A stretch of DNA of 64,000 bases from Corynebacterium provencense (GCA_900049755.1 LT160593.1:1169515-1233514), one strand, 5' to 3'; numbered from the stretch's first letter, positions 1 through 10,035 are shown. The notes: generated from the sequence alone by a model not told the origin. Translations and numbers: made by a program.

Positions 1-277
1 GAAGACAGAGTCGACACCCGGTGAGTACAGGGGGATGGCGATGAACTGCACTGCCGGAAAGGCAGTCGCGTCAACTGGCTGCCCCAACTTCAAGAGAACC
101 GATACCTGTACCGGGTGGAGTGCCTTCTCCGCAGTTCGGAAAGATCACATACCCGACACATAGACGAGAACTTGAAGTCCACAGAGGAGCTGACACGGGC
201 AGGAAAGAACCGCACAGGAGTTGAAAGGCGGCCCCCGGTGGTCCCTGCGCAGTCCCGCCGCAGCGTGTGGCCACGCG
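1..277. other. non-coding stretch at window start
   Basis: I see no supportable gene here. A 67-codon minus-strand frame has no recognisable product and is probably chance. A small hairpin (GCGTG, four-base loop, CACGC) near 259-272 lies just past the cyclophilin stop and could be a weak terminator. Confidence 0.4.
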
Positions 278-1114
278 TCAGGAGTTGACGGTCGCGGAGG
301 TGATCCGGACTTCCTGCGCAGGCTTGCCGTCGCCGCCGTTGTCGGCGTTGGCGTCCTTGTTCTCGTCGATGACCTTGTCGAGGGTCGTCAGGCCGTCCTC
401 GGTGACGGTGCCGAAGATCGTGTAGTCGTTGGTCAGCTGGGACTGGTCGTCGACCAGGAAGAACTGGGAACCGTTGGTGTTCTTGCCGGAGTTCGCCATG
501 GCCAGCACCCCACGCTTGTACAGGCCCTGGTCCTCGACCTTCTCTCCGTTGTCACCCCACACCGGGTACTCGTCGGGGAAGGAGAATCCCGGTCCTCCTG
601 AACCCGAACCGGTCGGGTCACCGCACTGCAGGATCTTCATCCCCTCAGAGACGACCACACGGTGGCAGATCGTGTCATCGTAGAACTTCTCCTCCACAAG
701 GTGCTGGATCGCATTCGCGGCACACGGCGCCTGGGCGTGGTCGAGGGTGATGCCGATGTTCCCCTGGTTCGTCGCCAGGGTCACCGCCGTGGTGCCCTCG
801 GTGGACATTCCGTCGGTGGAGGGCAGGGAGACCTGCTTCGCGGCGTCCCCCGTGTCGGTGTACGTGCACGCCTGGGGGCCCTCAGCCTGCGTCGTCGTGG
901 CGGCAGCGTCGGTGGCGTCGGTGGCGTCGGCGACTGTGTCGGAGGAGTCGTCGCGGGTGACGGCGAACCAGATACCACCGACGAGGACGACGAGGACCAC
1001 GACTGTGGCGGCGACGACCCCGAGCGGACGCATCTTCTCCCGGCGTGACCGGGACTTCAGCTCCTTGGCGAGTTTCTTCAGTGCCGCATCGCGGCGTGCG
1101 GAGTTGTCAGACAA
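278..1114 (-). CDS. membrane-anchored cyclophilin-type peptidyl-prolyl isomerase
   Basis: This 278-residue protein should catalyse proline cis-trans isomerisation on the outer face of the membrane. It has a basic cytoplasmic N-terminus, one hydrophobic anchor at about residues 31-52, an Asp/Ala/Thr-rich linker, and a cyclophilin domain from about residue 105. Cyclophilin signatures are visible: CHRVV, the PGFSFPDE region, and MANSGKNTNGSQFFLV. The start is a TTG at 1114; it is preceded by a purine-rich GAGAGG at suitable spacing, and the next ATG would remove the basic N-terminus. In C. glutamicum a similar secreted cyclophilin gene lies next to the hydrolase and hisS (recalled synteny). The enzymatic family is secure; the client proteins are unknown. 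Confidence 0.88.
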   Translation of the reverse strand: MSDNSARRDAALKKLAKELKSRSRREKMRPLGVVAATVVVLVVLVGGIWFAVTRDDSSDTVADATDATDAAATTTQAEGPQACTYTDTGDAAKQVSLPSTDGMSTEGTTAVTLATNQGNIGITLDHAQAPCAANAIQHLVEEKFYDDTICHRVVVSEGMKILQCGDPTGSGSGGPGFSFPDEYPVWGDNGEKVEDQGLYKRGVLAMANSGKNTNGSQFFLVDDQSQLTNDYTIFGTVTEDGLTTLDKVIDENKDANADNGGDGKPAQEVRITSATVNS

Positions 1115-1253
1115 CGCTCGGGGCCTCTCTGATCGGGGAACAACGGTAAACTGCTACGGGTGTAGCTGCAACAGACGACCATTGTTCCATCCCCACCTGT
1201 GACAGGCCACAACCGGCTCGGTGACACCGCCCCCCGGTACCGGGGCCCGGCGG

Positions 1254-1259
1254 TAGCCT
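1254..1259 (+). promoter_or_regulatory. -10 element of leaderless hydrolase gene
   Basis: TAGCCT lies seven bases before the ATG at 1267, so transcription would start at or next to the start codon. There is no ribosome binding site between them. Confidence 0.5.
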
Positions 1260-1266
1260 CGGAACC

Positions 1267-1974
1267 ATGAACCCGCACACCGGCCCCCGCCCCGGCGCTC
1301 AGACCGGCCCGCACACCATCCCCGTCGTCGAGGTCCTGCCCACCGGACCGCTCGACATGAACTGTCTGGTCGTCCACGACGGCACACGCGCAACCGTCGT
1401 CGACCCCGGAATGGGGGCGGCGGACCGGATCCGTCGGCTGATTTCCGACCGGGGACTCACCGTCGAACAGGTCCTGCTCACCCACGGCCACATCGACCAT
1501 GTCCGTGACCTCCCCGAGATCCAGGAGGAATACGGCGTCCCCGCCTACATGCACCCGGACGACCGGCCCTGGCTCCTGCGCGAGACCCTCGACTCCCTCG
1601 GCGAGCTCGGCCAGATGCACGCCACCGACCGTATGCCCACGCCCCGGGTTCCCGCACCGGTCAACGACGGGGACACCCTCAGCGTCGCCGGCGTGGACTT
1701 CACCGCCCACCTCATGCCCGGGCACTCGCCGGGGTCCGTGATGTACCGCGGGACACTCGGCGGCACAACCGTCATCCTCGGCGGTGACGTCCTGTTCCGC
1801 GGGGGAGTGGGCCGCACCGACCTGCCCCTGTCCGACCCGCACGCGATGATGGACAGTCTGCGACGGATTCCGGAGATCTTCGACGACGCGGACATCGTCT
1901 ACCCCGGCCACGGACCGGCCACCACGGTCGGCCGGGAGAAGAAGGACAACGGATTCCTGCGGTCCGTGGTGTGA
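1267..1974 (+). CDS. MBL-fold metallo-hydrolase, glyoxalase II-like
   Basis: This 235-residue protein belongs to the metallo-beta-lactamase superfamily. The dinuclear metal motif THGHIDH is at residues 72-78, with further ligands in PGHSPGS (His153), LGGDVLF (Asp174) and YPGHGP (His215). These match hydroxyacylglutathione hydrolase-like and thioesterase-like members. The substrate cannot be read from sequence, and mycothiol-using actinobacteria lack glutathione, so a thioester of another thiol is possible (inference). The gene is probably leaderless and sits between the cyclophilin gene and hisS. Confidence 0.88.
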   Translation: MNPHTGPRPGAQTGPHTIPVVEVLPTGPLDMNCLVVHDGTRATVVDPGMGAADRIRRLISDRGLTVEQVLLTHGHIDHVRDLPEIQEEYGVPAYMHPDDRPWLLRETLDSLGELGQMHATDRMPTPRVPAPVNDGDTLSVAGVDFTAHLMPGHSPGSVMYRGTLGGTTVILGGDVLFRGGVGRTDLPLSDPHAMMDSLRRIPEIFDDADIVYPGHGPATTVGREKKDNGFLRSVV

Positions 1975-2040
1975 TACGTCAGTCACGGTCACGGCCACAG
2001 CCCGGGGCACGCGGTCACCGGGACGGTCCCGTCGACCCGC

Positions 2041-2046
2041 TATAGT
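2041..2046 (+). promoter_or_regulatory. -10 element of hisS
   Basis: TATAGT ends eight bases before the GTG at 2055, which points to a leaderless hisS transcript and decides the start. A TTG at 2046 in the same frame overlaps the -10 element itself and cannot be the start on a transcript from this promoter. Confidence 0.6.
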
Positions 2047-2054
2047 TGACCGGC

Positions 2055-3353
2055 GTGACTGACACTGCGAAGAGTGCGAGAATCCAGCCGTTTTCCGCCC
2101 CCAAGGGCGTACCCGACTACGTGCCCCCGGCGTCGGCGGACTTCCACGCCGTACGCAGCACCTTCGAGACCGTGATCCACAACTCCGGGTACGGGCACAT
2201 CGAACTGCCCGTCTTCGAGGAGACCGGCCTGTTCGCCCGCGGAGTCGGCGAATCCACCGACGTCGTCTCCAAGGAGATGTACACCTTCAACGACCGTGGC
2301 GGACGCTCCGTCACCCTGCGCCCCGAAGGCACCGCCGGGGTGATGCGCGCCGTGATCGAGCACAATCTCGACCGCGGTCAGCTGCCGGTGAAACTGACCT
2401 ACTCCGGACCGTTCTTCCGCTACGAGCGTCCCCAGGCCGGGCGCTACCGTCAGCTCCAGCAGGTCGGCGTGGAAGCCATCGGTATCGACGACCCCGCTCT
2501 CGACGCCGAAGTGGTGTGCCTGGCGGACCGCTGCTACCGGGCTCTCGGGCTGACCGGGTACCGACTGGAGCTGACCAGTCTGGGGGACTCCACCTGCCGG
2601 CCCGAGTACCGCCGCAAACTCCAGGACTTCCTCTTCGCCCTCCCGCTCGACGAGGAGACCCGCCGGCGTGCCGAGATCAACCCCCTTCGCGTCCTCGACG
2701 ACAAGCGCCCCGAGATCCGGAAGATGCTCGACGATGCTCCGCTGATGCCCGACCACCTGTCCCCGGAAGCCCGGGAGCACTTCGAGACCGTCACCGGCCT
2801 GCTCGACGACATGGGCGTGGAGTACACACTCAACCCCCGCCTGGTCCGCGGACTGGACTACTACACGAAGACCTGCTTCGAGTTCGTCCACGACGGACTC
2901 GGCGCCCAGTCCGGAATCGGCGGCGGCGGGCGTTACGACGGTCTCATGGCGCAGCTCGGCGGACAGGACCTCTCCGGTATCGGCTTCGGCCTCGGGGTCG
3001 ACCGCACGCTGCTCGCACTCGAGGCCGAGGGTGTGTCGGCGACGGAAGGACGCCGCGTCGACATCTACGGTGTGCCCATGGGCCACGAGGCGAAACGCAG
3101 ACTCGCTGTGGTCATCGACCGACTGCGGCGCGCCGGGGTCAGCGCCGACATGGCCTACGGTGACCGTGGCCTCAAGGGTGCGATGAAGGGGGCCGACCGC
3201 GCCGGTGCCCGCTACGCCCTGGTGATGGGGGAGCAGGAGCTCGCCGACGGCACAGTCGTGCTGCGGGACCTGACCACCCGCGACCAGCACGAAGTCTCCC
3301 TCGAGGACGTGGTGCTCACCGTCCGCAGCGCCCTCGGCGTCGTCCCCCGCTGA
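2055..3353 (+). CDS. hisS: histidyl-tRNA synthetase
   Basis: HisS is the class II synthetase that charges tRNA-His in the cytoplasm. The 432-residue product has the class II motifs in order: the N-terminal PKGVPDY segment, RPEGTAG (motif 2 region), [13 protein letters not shown], the histidine-binding [16 protein letters not shown] (motif 3 region), and a C-terminal anticodon-binding domain from about residue 330. Length is normal for a bacterial HisRS. The GTG start follows a -10 box at leaderless spacing. Confidence 0.96.
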   Translation: MTDTAKSARIQPFSAPKGVPDYVPPASADFHAVRSTFETVIHNSGYGHIELPVFEETGLFARGVGESTDVVSKEMYTFNDRGGRSVTLRPEGTAGVMRAVIEHNLDRGQLPVKLTYSGPFFRYERPQAGRYRQLQQVGVEAIGIDDPALDAEVVCLADRCYRALGLTGYRLELTSLGDSTCRPEYRRKLQDFLFALPLDEETRRRAEINPLRVLDDKRPEIRKMLDDAPLMPDHLSPEAREHFETVTGLLDDMGVEYTLNPRLVRGLDYYTKTCFEFVHDGLGAQSGIGGGGRYDGLMAQLGGQDLSGIGFGLGVDRTLLALEAEGVSATEGRRVDIYGVPMGHEAKRRLAVVIDRLRRAGVSADMAYGDRGLKGAMKGADRAGARYALVMGEQELADGTVVLRDLTTRDQHEVSLEDVVLTVRSALGVVPR

Positions 3354-3679
3354 TCCCGCACCCGACTCTGCACCCGACTCTGCACCGACTCTGCGCCGAC
3401 CCCGCAGCGCCCCGGCCGGGCGTCCTACGAAATCTCTGCACGGTCCGTGCACCATCTCTGCCCTGTCACATCCTGAGCTCCGCCCGGTTCCTTCCCTGCA
3501 CCACTGTTTCCCCAGCGTAAGGTGCACAACAGTGGCTCCCGCGCATCACCGGCACGTCATCTCCGGGCCACCCGGACCCCGCAGAACTCCGGTTTTCCCA
3601 CACAGCGGGACGCCTGAGGTTCAGCTACGGTTGGCCGCGTACCGGTTCAACTGACACACAGCTGAAAGAGGGAACGCCT
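3354..3679. promoter_or_regulatory. betT upstream region with inverted repeat
   Basis: This 326-bp gap holds no gene. After hisS there is a short tandem repeat. Further on, CCACTGTT (3501-3508) and AACAGTGG (3528-3535) form a perfect 8-bp inverted repeat 19 bp apart, with a possible -10 (TAAGGT) between the arms. This could be the operator of the choline operon, but no regulator gene lies nearby. The GTG of betT is preceded by a purine-rich AAAGAGGGAA. Confidence 0.35.
3359..3393. repeat. short tandem repeat after hisS
   Basis: Two 12-bp units (CACCCGACTCTG) at 3359-3370 and 3371-3382 are followed by an 11-bp variant lacking one C at 3383-3393. They begin a few bases past the hisS stop. No function is evident. 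Confidence 0.7.
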
Positions 3680-5944
3680 GTGAGCGGATCACAGAATAGT
3701 GCGCAGCAGTCAGCAGGGACCGGAGAGACCGACACTCCGCCGGAGAAACCCGCCCATTCCGCGGTGAACTGGCCGGTGTTCGGCACGGCCTCCGGCCTGA
3801 TCGTGGCTTTTGTGCTGTGGGCATGGCTCGCCCCTGACGCCGCAGATGCGGTCATCAACAACGTCAAGAACTGGATCTCGGTCAACCTCGGCTGGTTCTA
3901 CGTTCTCACCGCCGGCGCGGTGGTCGTCTTCGTCCTCATCATCGCCTTCAGACGCACCGGGAACACCAAGATCGGCCCGGACCATTCCCAGCCGAAGTTC
4001 GGCCTGTTCACCTGGGGTGCGATGCTCTTCGCGGCAGGAATAGGCGTGGACCTGATGTTCTTCGGCATCTCCGGTCCCGCGACCAACTACCTCACCCCGC
4101 CTGAAGGCGCGGAAATGTCCGACGAAGCTGCCCGGATGGCGCCCCTGTGGACCATGTTCCACTACGGAATACCGGGATGGGCCATGTATGCACTGATGGG
4201 GCTCGCTTTCGGACTGTTCGCCTACCGCTACCACATGCCGCTGAGCATCCGCTCAGCCCTCGCCCCCATTTTCGGACGCCGCATCCACGGCGGCACCGGT
4301 CACGCCGTGGAGATCGCGGCCTCCATCGGCACCGCATTCGGGATCTCGGTGTCACTGGGGATCGGGGTCGTGTTCATCAACTACGGGCTCTCCGAACTCT
4401 TCGGCATCCCCACCAGCACAGGCGTGCAGATCGGCCTCATCTGTCTGTCAGTGTTCATCACCATCCTGTCCACCGTCTCCGGGGTGGACAAAGGCATCAG
4501 GCGCCTGTCCGAACTCAACGTCTGGCTCGCCGTCGTACTCATGGTCTGGATCATCGTGATGGGCAGGACCAGTGAACTGCTCAACGCGCTGGTGCAGAAC
4601 ATCGGCGACTTCGTCGCTCGGTTCCCTTCGATGCTGATGAACACCTTCGCCTACACCGACGGGTCACCGGACTACCCGGCCCAGGACTGGATGTCGGACT
4701 GGACCCTGTTCTTCTGGGCCTGGTGGATCGCCTGGGCACCGTTCGTGGGCCTCTTCCTCGCCAGGATCTCCCGCGGTCGCACAGTGCGCCAGTTCGTCCT
4801 CGGCGTCCTCGTCATCCCCTTCGCCTTCATCGCGATGTGGATCTCCGTCTTCGGCAACGCCGCCCTCGGGTTCTTCCGGGACGGCGACGAAGAATTCCTC
4901 CACACCGCCGTCGACACCCCGGAGTCCGGCTTCTTCCTGCTGCTCCAGCAGTACCCGGGTGCCACCTTCTCCGTGTCCCTCGCCGTCATCACCGGCCTGC
5001 TGTTCTACGTCACCTCCGCCGACTCCGGCTCACTGGTGATGGCGAACATGACCTCGAAGGCCTCCGTCGACGACTCCGACGGACCACCCTGGCTGCGTAT
5101 CGTGTGGGCGGTGATCACCGGCGCTTTGACCCTGGTGATGCTGCTCATCGGTGGGGTGTACACCCTCCAGTCCGCCACTGTGCTCATCGGACTTCCCTTC
5201 GCCTTCATCATGTACCTGCTGATGATCAGCGTCTGGCGGGTCCTGGCCGCAGAGGGGCACTCACTGGACTCCCGGGAAGTCTCCAGGATGAGGGCACTCA
5301 TCGACCGCACCGGCGGAACCGGACCGGCCAGACTCGCCTGGCGCAGGCGTCTGAGACGCAGGATGAGTTTCCCCTCCGCCGCGGAGACGGAGAAGTACGT
5401 CGAAACTGTCGCAGCACCGGCGATCGAGGAGGTCGCCGAGGAACTCAAGGGCATGGGCCTGGACGTCTCCTGCCACCGGGGCACCCACCCGGACTACCCG
5501 ATCAGCTACGTGGACCTGGTCGTCAACTTCCCCGGGCAGAACGAGTTCAAGTACGAGGCGTATCCGGTGGCCTGCCAGGTCCCCAACTTCGCCGTGAACC
5601 TCAATGTGGACCACGACGTCTACTTCACCCTCGAGATCTTCTCGGCGACCGGGTCCCGTGGCCACGACATCCTCGGCTACACGAAAGAGCAGGTCATCAC
5701 CGACGTACTGGACGCCTACGACGCCCACCTCGAATTTATGTCACTGTCGGGGGACCGGGGCACCCCCACCGGGGAGACCCAGGCACCTGTCCCCGAATTC
5801 TGGGCCGACGACAACTACGACGGCTCCGAGAGCAGCCCCGTCAGCACCGCAACCGGCACAGCTGGAGAAACCGGCACGACCGGCACGACCGACACCGCCG
5901 TCAGGACCGGCACGACCGACACAGAAGGAGATAAGAAGGAATGA
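3680..5944 (+). CDS. betT: BCCT-family choline/betaine transporter
   Basis: This 754-residue membrane protein belongs to the betaine/choline/carnitine transporter family, which has about 12 membrane helices. The family signature appears in the FFWAWWIAWAPFVG segment followed by FLARISRGRT, and the substrate-side MFFGISGP segment is present. A hydrophilic C-terminal tail of about 220 residues, as in long BetT-type proteins, follows the last helix; such tails sense osmolarity in known members. The last 40 residues are a Thr/Gly/Ala-rich tandem repeat. The stop overlaps the betB start (ATGA), so the gene is translationally coupled to betaine synthesis, which makes choline the likely substrate. 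Confidence 0.9.
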   Translation: MSGSQNSAQQSAGTGETDTPPEKPAHSAVNWPVFGTASGLIVAFVLWAWLAPDAADAVINNVKNWISVNLGWFYVLTAGAVVVFVLIIAFRRTGNTKIGPDHSQPKFGLFTWGAMLFAAGIGVDLMFFGISGPATNYLTPPEGAEMSDEAARMAPLWTMFHYGIPGWAMYALMGLAFGLFAYRYHMPLSIRSALAPIFGRRIHGGTGHAVEIAASIGTAFGISVSLGIGVVFINYGLSELFGIPTSTGVQIGLICLSVFITILSTVSGVDKGIRRLSELNVWLAVVLMVWIIVMGRTSELLNALVQNIGDFVARFPSMLMNTFAYTDGSPDYPAQDWMSDWTLFFWAWWIAWAPFVGLFLARISRGRTVRQFVLGVLVIPFAFIAMWISVFGNAALGFFRDGDEEFLHTAVDTPESGFFLLLQQYPGATFSVSLAVITGLLFYVTSADSGSLVMANMTSKASVDDSDGPPWLRIVWAVITGALTLVMLLIGGVYTLQSATVLIGLPFAFIMYLLMISVWRVLAAEGHSLDSREVSRMRALIDRTGGTGPARLAWRRRLRRRMSFPSAAETEKYVETVAAPAIEEVAEELKGMGLDVSCHRGTHPDYPISYVDLVVNFPGQNEFKYEAYPVACQVPNFAVNLNVDHDVYFTLEIFSATGSRGHDILGYTKEQVITDVLDAYDAHLEFMSLSGDRGTPTGETQAPVPEFWADDNYDGSESSPVSTATGTAGETGTTGTTDTAVRTGTTDTEGDKKE

Positions 5945-7437
5945 ACGCAACCGACGATTCCACCGCACCGAAGACGCTCTACATCGACGGCCGGTGGGTC
6001 GCAGCCTCCGACGGCGGCACCAGGACCGTGATCTGCCCGGCCGACGGCACCACCGTGGGAACAGTCTCCGAAGCGACATCCGCGGACACGGAGAAGGCCG
6101 TGGCCGCCGCACGCCGTGCCTTCGACGCCGGAGAATGGTCCTCCACCCCGGCAGCCGAACGCGGTGACCTGCTGCTTGCCGTCGCCGACGCCGTCACCGC
6201 CCGCAAAGACGAGTTCGCCCGCGCCGAAGCCCTCGACACCGGCAAGAGACTCGTCGAAGCCGAAGGGGACATGGACGACATCATCAGCTGCTTCCGCTAC
6301 TTCGGGAAGATCGCCGACCAGCACCCCGGACGCCTCGTCGACGCCGGAAGTCCCGCGGTGATCTCCCGGGTCGTCTACGAACCCGTCGGCGTGTGCGGTC
6401 TGATCACCCCCTGGAACTTCCCGCTGCTGCAGGCCAGCTGGAAAATCGCCCCCGCCCTCGCCGCCGGAGACACCTTCATCCTCAAACCCGCCGAGCTCAC
6501 CCCCCACACCGCCGTCCTCATCATGGACGTCCTCGACAAACTCGGACTGCCCGCCGGTGTGGGAAATCTGGTTCTCGGAGCGGGCGCGCAGGCCGGGGCA
6601 CCCCTGTCCACCCACCCGGACGTCGATCTCGTCTCCTTCACCGGCGGCCTCGTCACCGGCCGGAAGATCGCCGAATCCGCGGCGCCCACCGTCAAGAAGG
6701 TCGCACTGGAGCTCGGGGGCAAGAACCCCAACGTCGTCTTCGCCGACGCCGACTTCGACGCCGCGGTCGACAACGCCCTCAACGCCGGTTTCCTCGACTC
6801 CGGCCTGGTGTGCTCGGCAGGAACCCGCTTGATCGTGCAGGACACCGTTAGAGACCGTTTCGTCGACGAACTGGTGCGCCGCGCCGAAGGCATCGTCCTC
6901 GGCGGCCCCTTCGACGAGGACGCCCAGGCCGGACCCCTGATCTCCCGCGCCCACCTGGAGAAGGTCAGTGACTACGTCAGGCGTGGGATCGAGGCCGGGG
7001 CCACCCTGCGCTGCGGTGGTGAAGGGGGAGGACCCGGCCTGGAGAACGGTTTCTTCTACCGGCCGACAGTGCTCGACAACTGCACCGCCGACAACCCGGC
7101 CGTCATCGAGGAGGGCTTCGGCCCCGTCATCACCGTGGAGACCTTCTCCACCGAGGCCGAGGCTGTGGCGATCGCCAACGACACCGACTACGGACTCGCC
7201 GGGGCGGTGTGGACCTCCGACAGGGGAGTGGCCAACCGTGTCTCCCGGGCGCTGCGCCACGGGACCATCTGGATCAACGACTACCACCCCTACCTTCCGC
7301 AGGCCGAGTGGGGTGGATTCAAGGCGTCCGGCATCGGCCGGGAACTCGGCCCCACCGGGCTCGAGGAGTACCGGGAGGCCAAGCACATCTACGAGAACAC
7401 CGAACCCGCCGTGACCGGCTGGTTCCCCACGAAGTAA
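5941..7437 (+). CDS. betB: betaine-aldehyde dehydrogenase
   Basis: BetB oxidises betaine aldehyde to glycine betaine with NAD(P)+. The 498-residue protein shows the aldehyde dehydrogenase landmarks: the TPWNFPLLQ segment, KPAELTP, the catalytic Glu in LELGGKNP, the catalytic Cys in GLVCSAGTR, and a C-terminal GIGRELG. Its ATG overlaps the betT stop and betA follows 27 bp later, which supports the choline pathway over another aldehyde substrate. Length is normal for the family. Confidence 0.92.
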   Translation: MNATDDSTAPKTLYIDGRWVAASDGGTRTVICPADGTTVGTVSEATSADTEKAVAAARRAFDAGEWSSTPAAERGDLLLAVADAVTARKDEFARAEALDTGKRLVEAEGDMDDIISCFRYFGKIADQHPGRLVDAGSPAVISRVVYEPVGVCGLITPWNFPLLQASWKIAPALAAGDTFILKPAELTPHTAVLIMDVLDKLGLPAGVGNLVLGAGAQAGAPLSTHPDVDLVSFTGGLVTGRKIAESAAPTVKKVALELGGKNPNVVFADADFDAAVDNALNAGFLDSGLVCSAGTRLIVQDTVRDRFVDELVRRAEGIVLGGPFDEDAQAGPLISRAHLEKVSDYVRRGIEAGATLRCGGEGGGPGLENGFFYRPTVLDNCTADNPAVIEEGFGPVITVETFSTEAEAVAIANDTDYGLAGAVWTSDRGVANRVSRALRHGTIWINDYHPYLPQAEWGGFKASGIGRELGPTGLEEYREAKHIYENTEPAVTGWFPTK

Positions 7438-7464
7438 CAGGTGAGACGAGAACAGGGAGCACAC

Positions 7465-9021
7465 ATGCGTGAGAAGTACGACTACATCGTTGTCGGAGCC
7501 GGATCCTCCGGTGCCGTTGTCGCGGCCCGGCTCAGCGAGGACCCCTCCGTCACAGTGGGACTCGTCGAAGCCGGACCCACCGATGTGGACAAACCGGAGA
7601 TCCTCAACCTCCACGAGTGGCCCGCACTGCTCGAATCCGGCTACGACTGGGACTACCCGATCGAACCGCAGGAGAACGGAAACTCCTTCATGCGGCACGC
7701 CAGAGCGAAGGTCCTCGGCGGCTGTTCCTCCCACAACTCCTGCATCGCCTTCCACACCCCCGCCCAGGACCTGGACCACTGGGTGAGCCTCGGTGCAGCC
7801 GGCTGGGACTCCGCCACGATCCTGCCGCTGCTCCGACGGCTGGAGGACAACGACCGGCCGGGAGACCACCACGGCCACGGCGGGCCCGTGCACCTGCGCT
7901 CGGTCCACCCCAAGGACCCGGTCGGAGTGGCACTGCTGGAAGCCTGCGAGGAGGAGGGGCTGCCGGTCACCCCGTTCAACGAGGGAGAGACCGTCAGTCA
8001 CGGTGCCGACTGGTTCCAGATCAACGCCGGAGACGACAACATCAGGGCGTCCTCCTCGGTCGCCTACCTGCACCCGGTGATGGACCGGGAGAACCTCGAC
8101 ATCCTCACCGACCGGCGGGTCTCGCGGATCCTGTTCGACGGTGACCGGGCCGTGGGAATCGAATACCTCGACAACCCCTTCGGGCGTCTGAAGACTCTCC
8201 ACGCCGAGCGCGAGGTGATCGTCTCCGCAGGGGCGATCGACAGCCCCAAACTGCTCATGCTCTCCGGCATCGGCCCCGCCGACCACCTCAGGGAGTTCGG
8301 CATCGACGTCCTCGTCGACGCACCAGGGGTCGGATCGAACCTGCAGGACCATCCGGAGGCGGTGATCTCGTGGGAGTCGACGGTCCCGATGCTGCGGGAC
8401 GCCAGCCAGTGGTGGGAGATCGGTATCTTCGACGAGGTCGACGAGGGCGGCGCCGACGGGCTGGGACTGCCGGACCTGATGATGCACTACGGGTCCATGC
8501 CCTTCGACATGCACACCCGTCGTCAGGGATACCCCACCGCCGACGAGGCCTTCTGCCTCACCCCGAACATCACCCACTCCCGCGCACGCGGCACCGTCAG
8601 GCTGCGTTCCGCCGACTACCGGGACAAGCCGAAGGTCGACCCACGCTACTTCACCGACGAGGAAGGCTACGACATGCGCATCGCCGTGGCCGGGATCAGG
8701 CTGGCCCGCCGCATCGTCGCCCGCCCGGCGATGGCCCCCTACGCCGGGCGCGAACTCTTCCCCGGCCCTGACGTCCAGTCCGACGAGGATATCGCCGACT
8801 ACATTTCACGCACCCACAACACCGTGTACCACCCTGCCGGCACTGTCCGGATGGGTGACCCCGGTGACACGATGTCACCCCTTGACCCGCAGCTGAGGGT
8901 CAAGGGGGTGCAGGGGCTCCGTGTCGTGGACGCCTCGGTCATGCCGCAGCTCACCGCGGTGAACCCCAACATCACGTGCATGCTCATCGGGGAACGTGCA
9001 GCAGACCTGATCCGGGCCTGA
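7465..9021 (+). CDS. betA: choline dehydrogenase, GMC oxidoreductase
   Basis: BetA is an FAD enzyme oxidising choline to betaine aldehyde, the step before BetB. The 518-residue product begins with a Rossmann FAD site (VVGAGSSGAVVAARL), has the GMC signature GAIDSPKLLMLSGIGP, and near the C-terminus the HPAGTVRMG motif with the active-site histidine. I chose the ATG at 7465, which has an upstream GGGAG; a GTG at 7441 would add eight unconserved residues. The gene ends the bet operon. No betI-type repressor is present in the window. Confidence 0.92.
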   Translation: MREKYDYIVVGAGSSGAVVAARLSEDPSVTVGLVEAGPTDVDKPEILNLHEWPALLESGYDWDYPIEPQENGNSFMRHARAKVLGGCSSHNSCIAFHTPAQDLDHWVSLGAAGWDSATILPLLRRLEDNDRPGDHHGHGGPVHLRSVHPKDPVGVALLEACEEEGLPVTPFNEGETVSHGADWFQINAGDDNIRASSSVAYLHPVMDRENLDILTDRRVSRILFDGDRAVGIEYLDNPFGRLKTLHAEREVIVSAGAIDSPKLLMLSGIGPADHLREFGIDVLVDAPGVGSNLQDHPEAVISWESTVPMLRDASQWWEIGIFDEVDEGGADGLGLPDLMMHYGSMPFDMHTRRQGYPTADEAFCLTPNITHSRARGTVRLRSADYRDKPKVDPRYFTDEEGYDMRIAVAGIRLARRIVARPAMAPYAGRELFPGPDVQSDEDIADYISRTHNTVYHPAGTVRMGDPGDTMSPLDPQLRVKGVQGLRVVDASVMPQLTAVNPNITCMLIGERAADLIRA

Positions 9022-9075
9022 TCCGGGGACGACCGGGGGACAGGATACCCCGGGTCCGGGGAGGACCGGGGCGTC

Positions 9076-10035
9076 CTACCTGGTGAAGTCCTGGTGGCAG
9101 GAGTCCACGGTCCCGCCCTGGTAACCCTGCAGGAACCACTGCTGGCGCTGCTCAGACGAACCGTGGGTCCAGTTGTCAGGGTTGACCGCGGAGCCTGAGG
9201 AGCGTTGGATCGCATCGTCACCGATGGCCTGCGCGGAGATGATGGCCTGCGAGACCTGCTCATCGGTGAGCGGATCGAGCATCGCGTTCTCACCGGAGTC
9301 CGCGTGACTGGCCCAGACCCCCGCATAGCAGTCCGCCTGCAGTTCGATCTTCACGGCATTCGAATCCTCACCGGCGTTGTCGTAGTCGGACAGACCGATG
9401 GTCCCCTGGAGATTCTGGATGTGGTGCCCGAACTCGTGCGCCACCACATACATCTGGGCGAAAGGTCCGTCGGAGCCGCCCATCTGCTTGAGCTGGGCGA
9501 AGAAGTCGTCACCGATGTACACCGTGCGGTCACCGGGACAGTAGAACGGGCCGGTCCGGGCCGTGGACGCCGTACCGCATCCGGTGTTCACCGTCCCGTC
9601 GCCGATCTTCACCGCAGGTTCCGTGTAGGTGATCCCCGTCTGGGCCGGCAGGATCTGCGACCACACAGCGTCGAGGGACACTGCGGTGCCCTCGATACGG
9701 CAGTCGTCGTAGGCGTTGGCGTCCTGCCAGGTACGGCAGTGCTCCAGGGAACTGCCCGACGCCGCGGTACCCGACCCTCCGGACCCGCCCGGGGTGCCGG
9801 TGGAACCACCGTCGGAGAACAGGCCCGTGCCCCCTCCCGCAAAGAACGCGACCGCCGCGACAACGATGATGCCCGGGAGTCCGAACTTCGAGCCGACGAT
9901 CCCCATGATCAGTCCCAGCAGTCCGTTGCCCCCGCCGCGGTTGCCGCCCTCGAAACCGAATCCGCCGCCACCACCGGCGCCGCCGCCCGAGGACGCCCGG
10001 TCACCCAGTCCGTTGAGATTGGAGTTGAAGGTCAT
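9076..10035 (-). CDS. neutral zinc metallopeptidase, YpfJ-like
   Basis: The 319-residue protein starts with a Gly-rich segment (residues 17-40), then one hydrophobic helix (about 52-68), a Gly/Ser linker, and an extracytoplasmic peptidase domain. The zinc motif HEFGH is at residues 200-204. This arrangement matches the predicted neutral zinc metallopeptidase family (COG2321). Substrates are unknown. Its -10 (TACACT on the minus strand, 10047-10042) is six bases from the ATG, so the mRNA is probably leaderless. It is convergent with betA. Confidence 0.88.
   Translation of the reverse strand: MTFNSNLNGLGDRASSGGGAGGGGGFGFEGGNRGGGNGLLGLIMGIVGSKFGLPGIIVVAAVAFFAGGGTGLFSDGGSTGTPGGSGGSGTAASGSSLEHCRTWQDANAYDDCRIEGTAVSLDAVWSQILPAQTGITYTEPAVKIGDGTVNTGCGTASTARTGPFYCPGDRTVYIGDDFFAQLKQMGGSDGPFAQMYVVAHEFGHHIQNLQGTIGLSDYDNAGEDSNAVKIELQADCYAGVWASHADSGENAMLDPLTDEQVSQAIISAQAIGDDAIQRSSGSAVNPDNWTHGSSEQRQQWFLQGYQGGTVDSCHQDFTR

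Noticed and set aside
5815-8577. 920-codon open frame on the minus strand opposite betT/betB/betA
   Set aside because: It lies over genes with clear motifs and its translation is compositionally biased (Val/Gly/Asp-rich) without domains. Long antisense frames are expected in GC-rich codon usage. The same applies to frames at 18408-21899 and 35538-37679.
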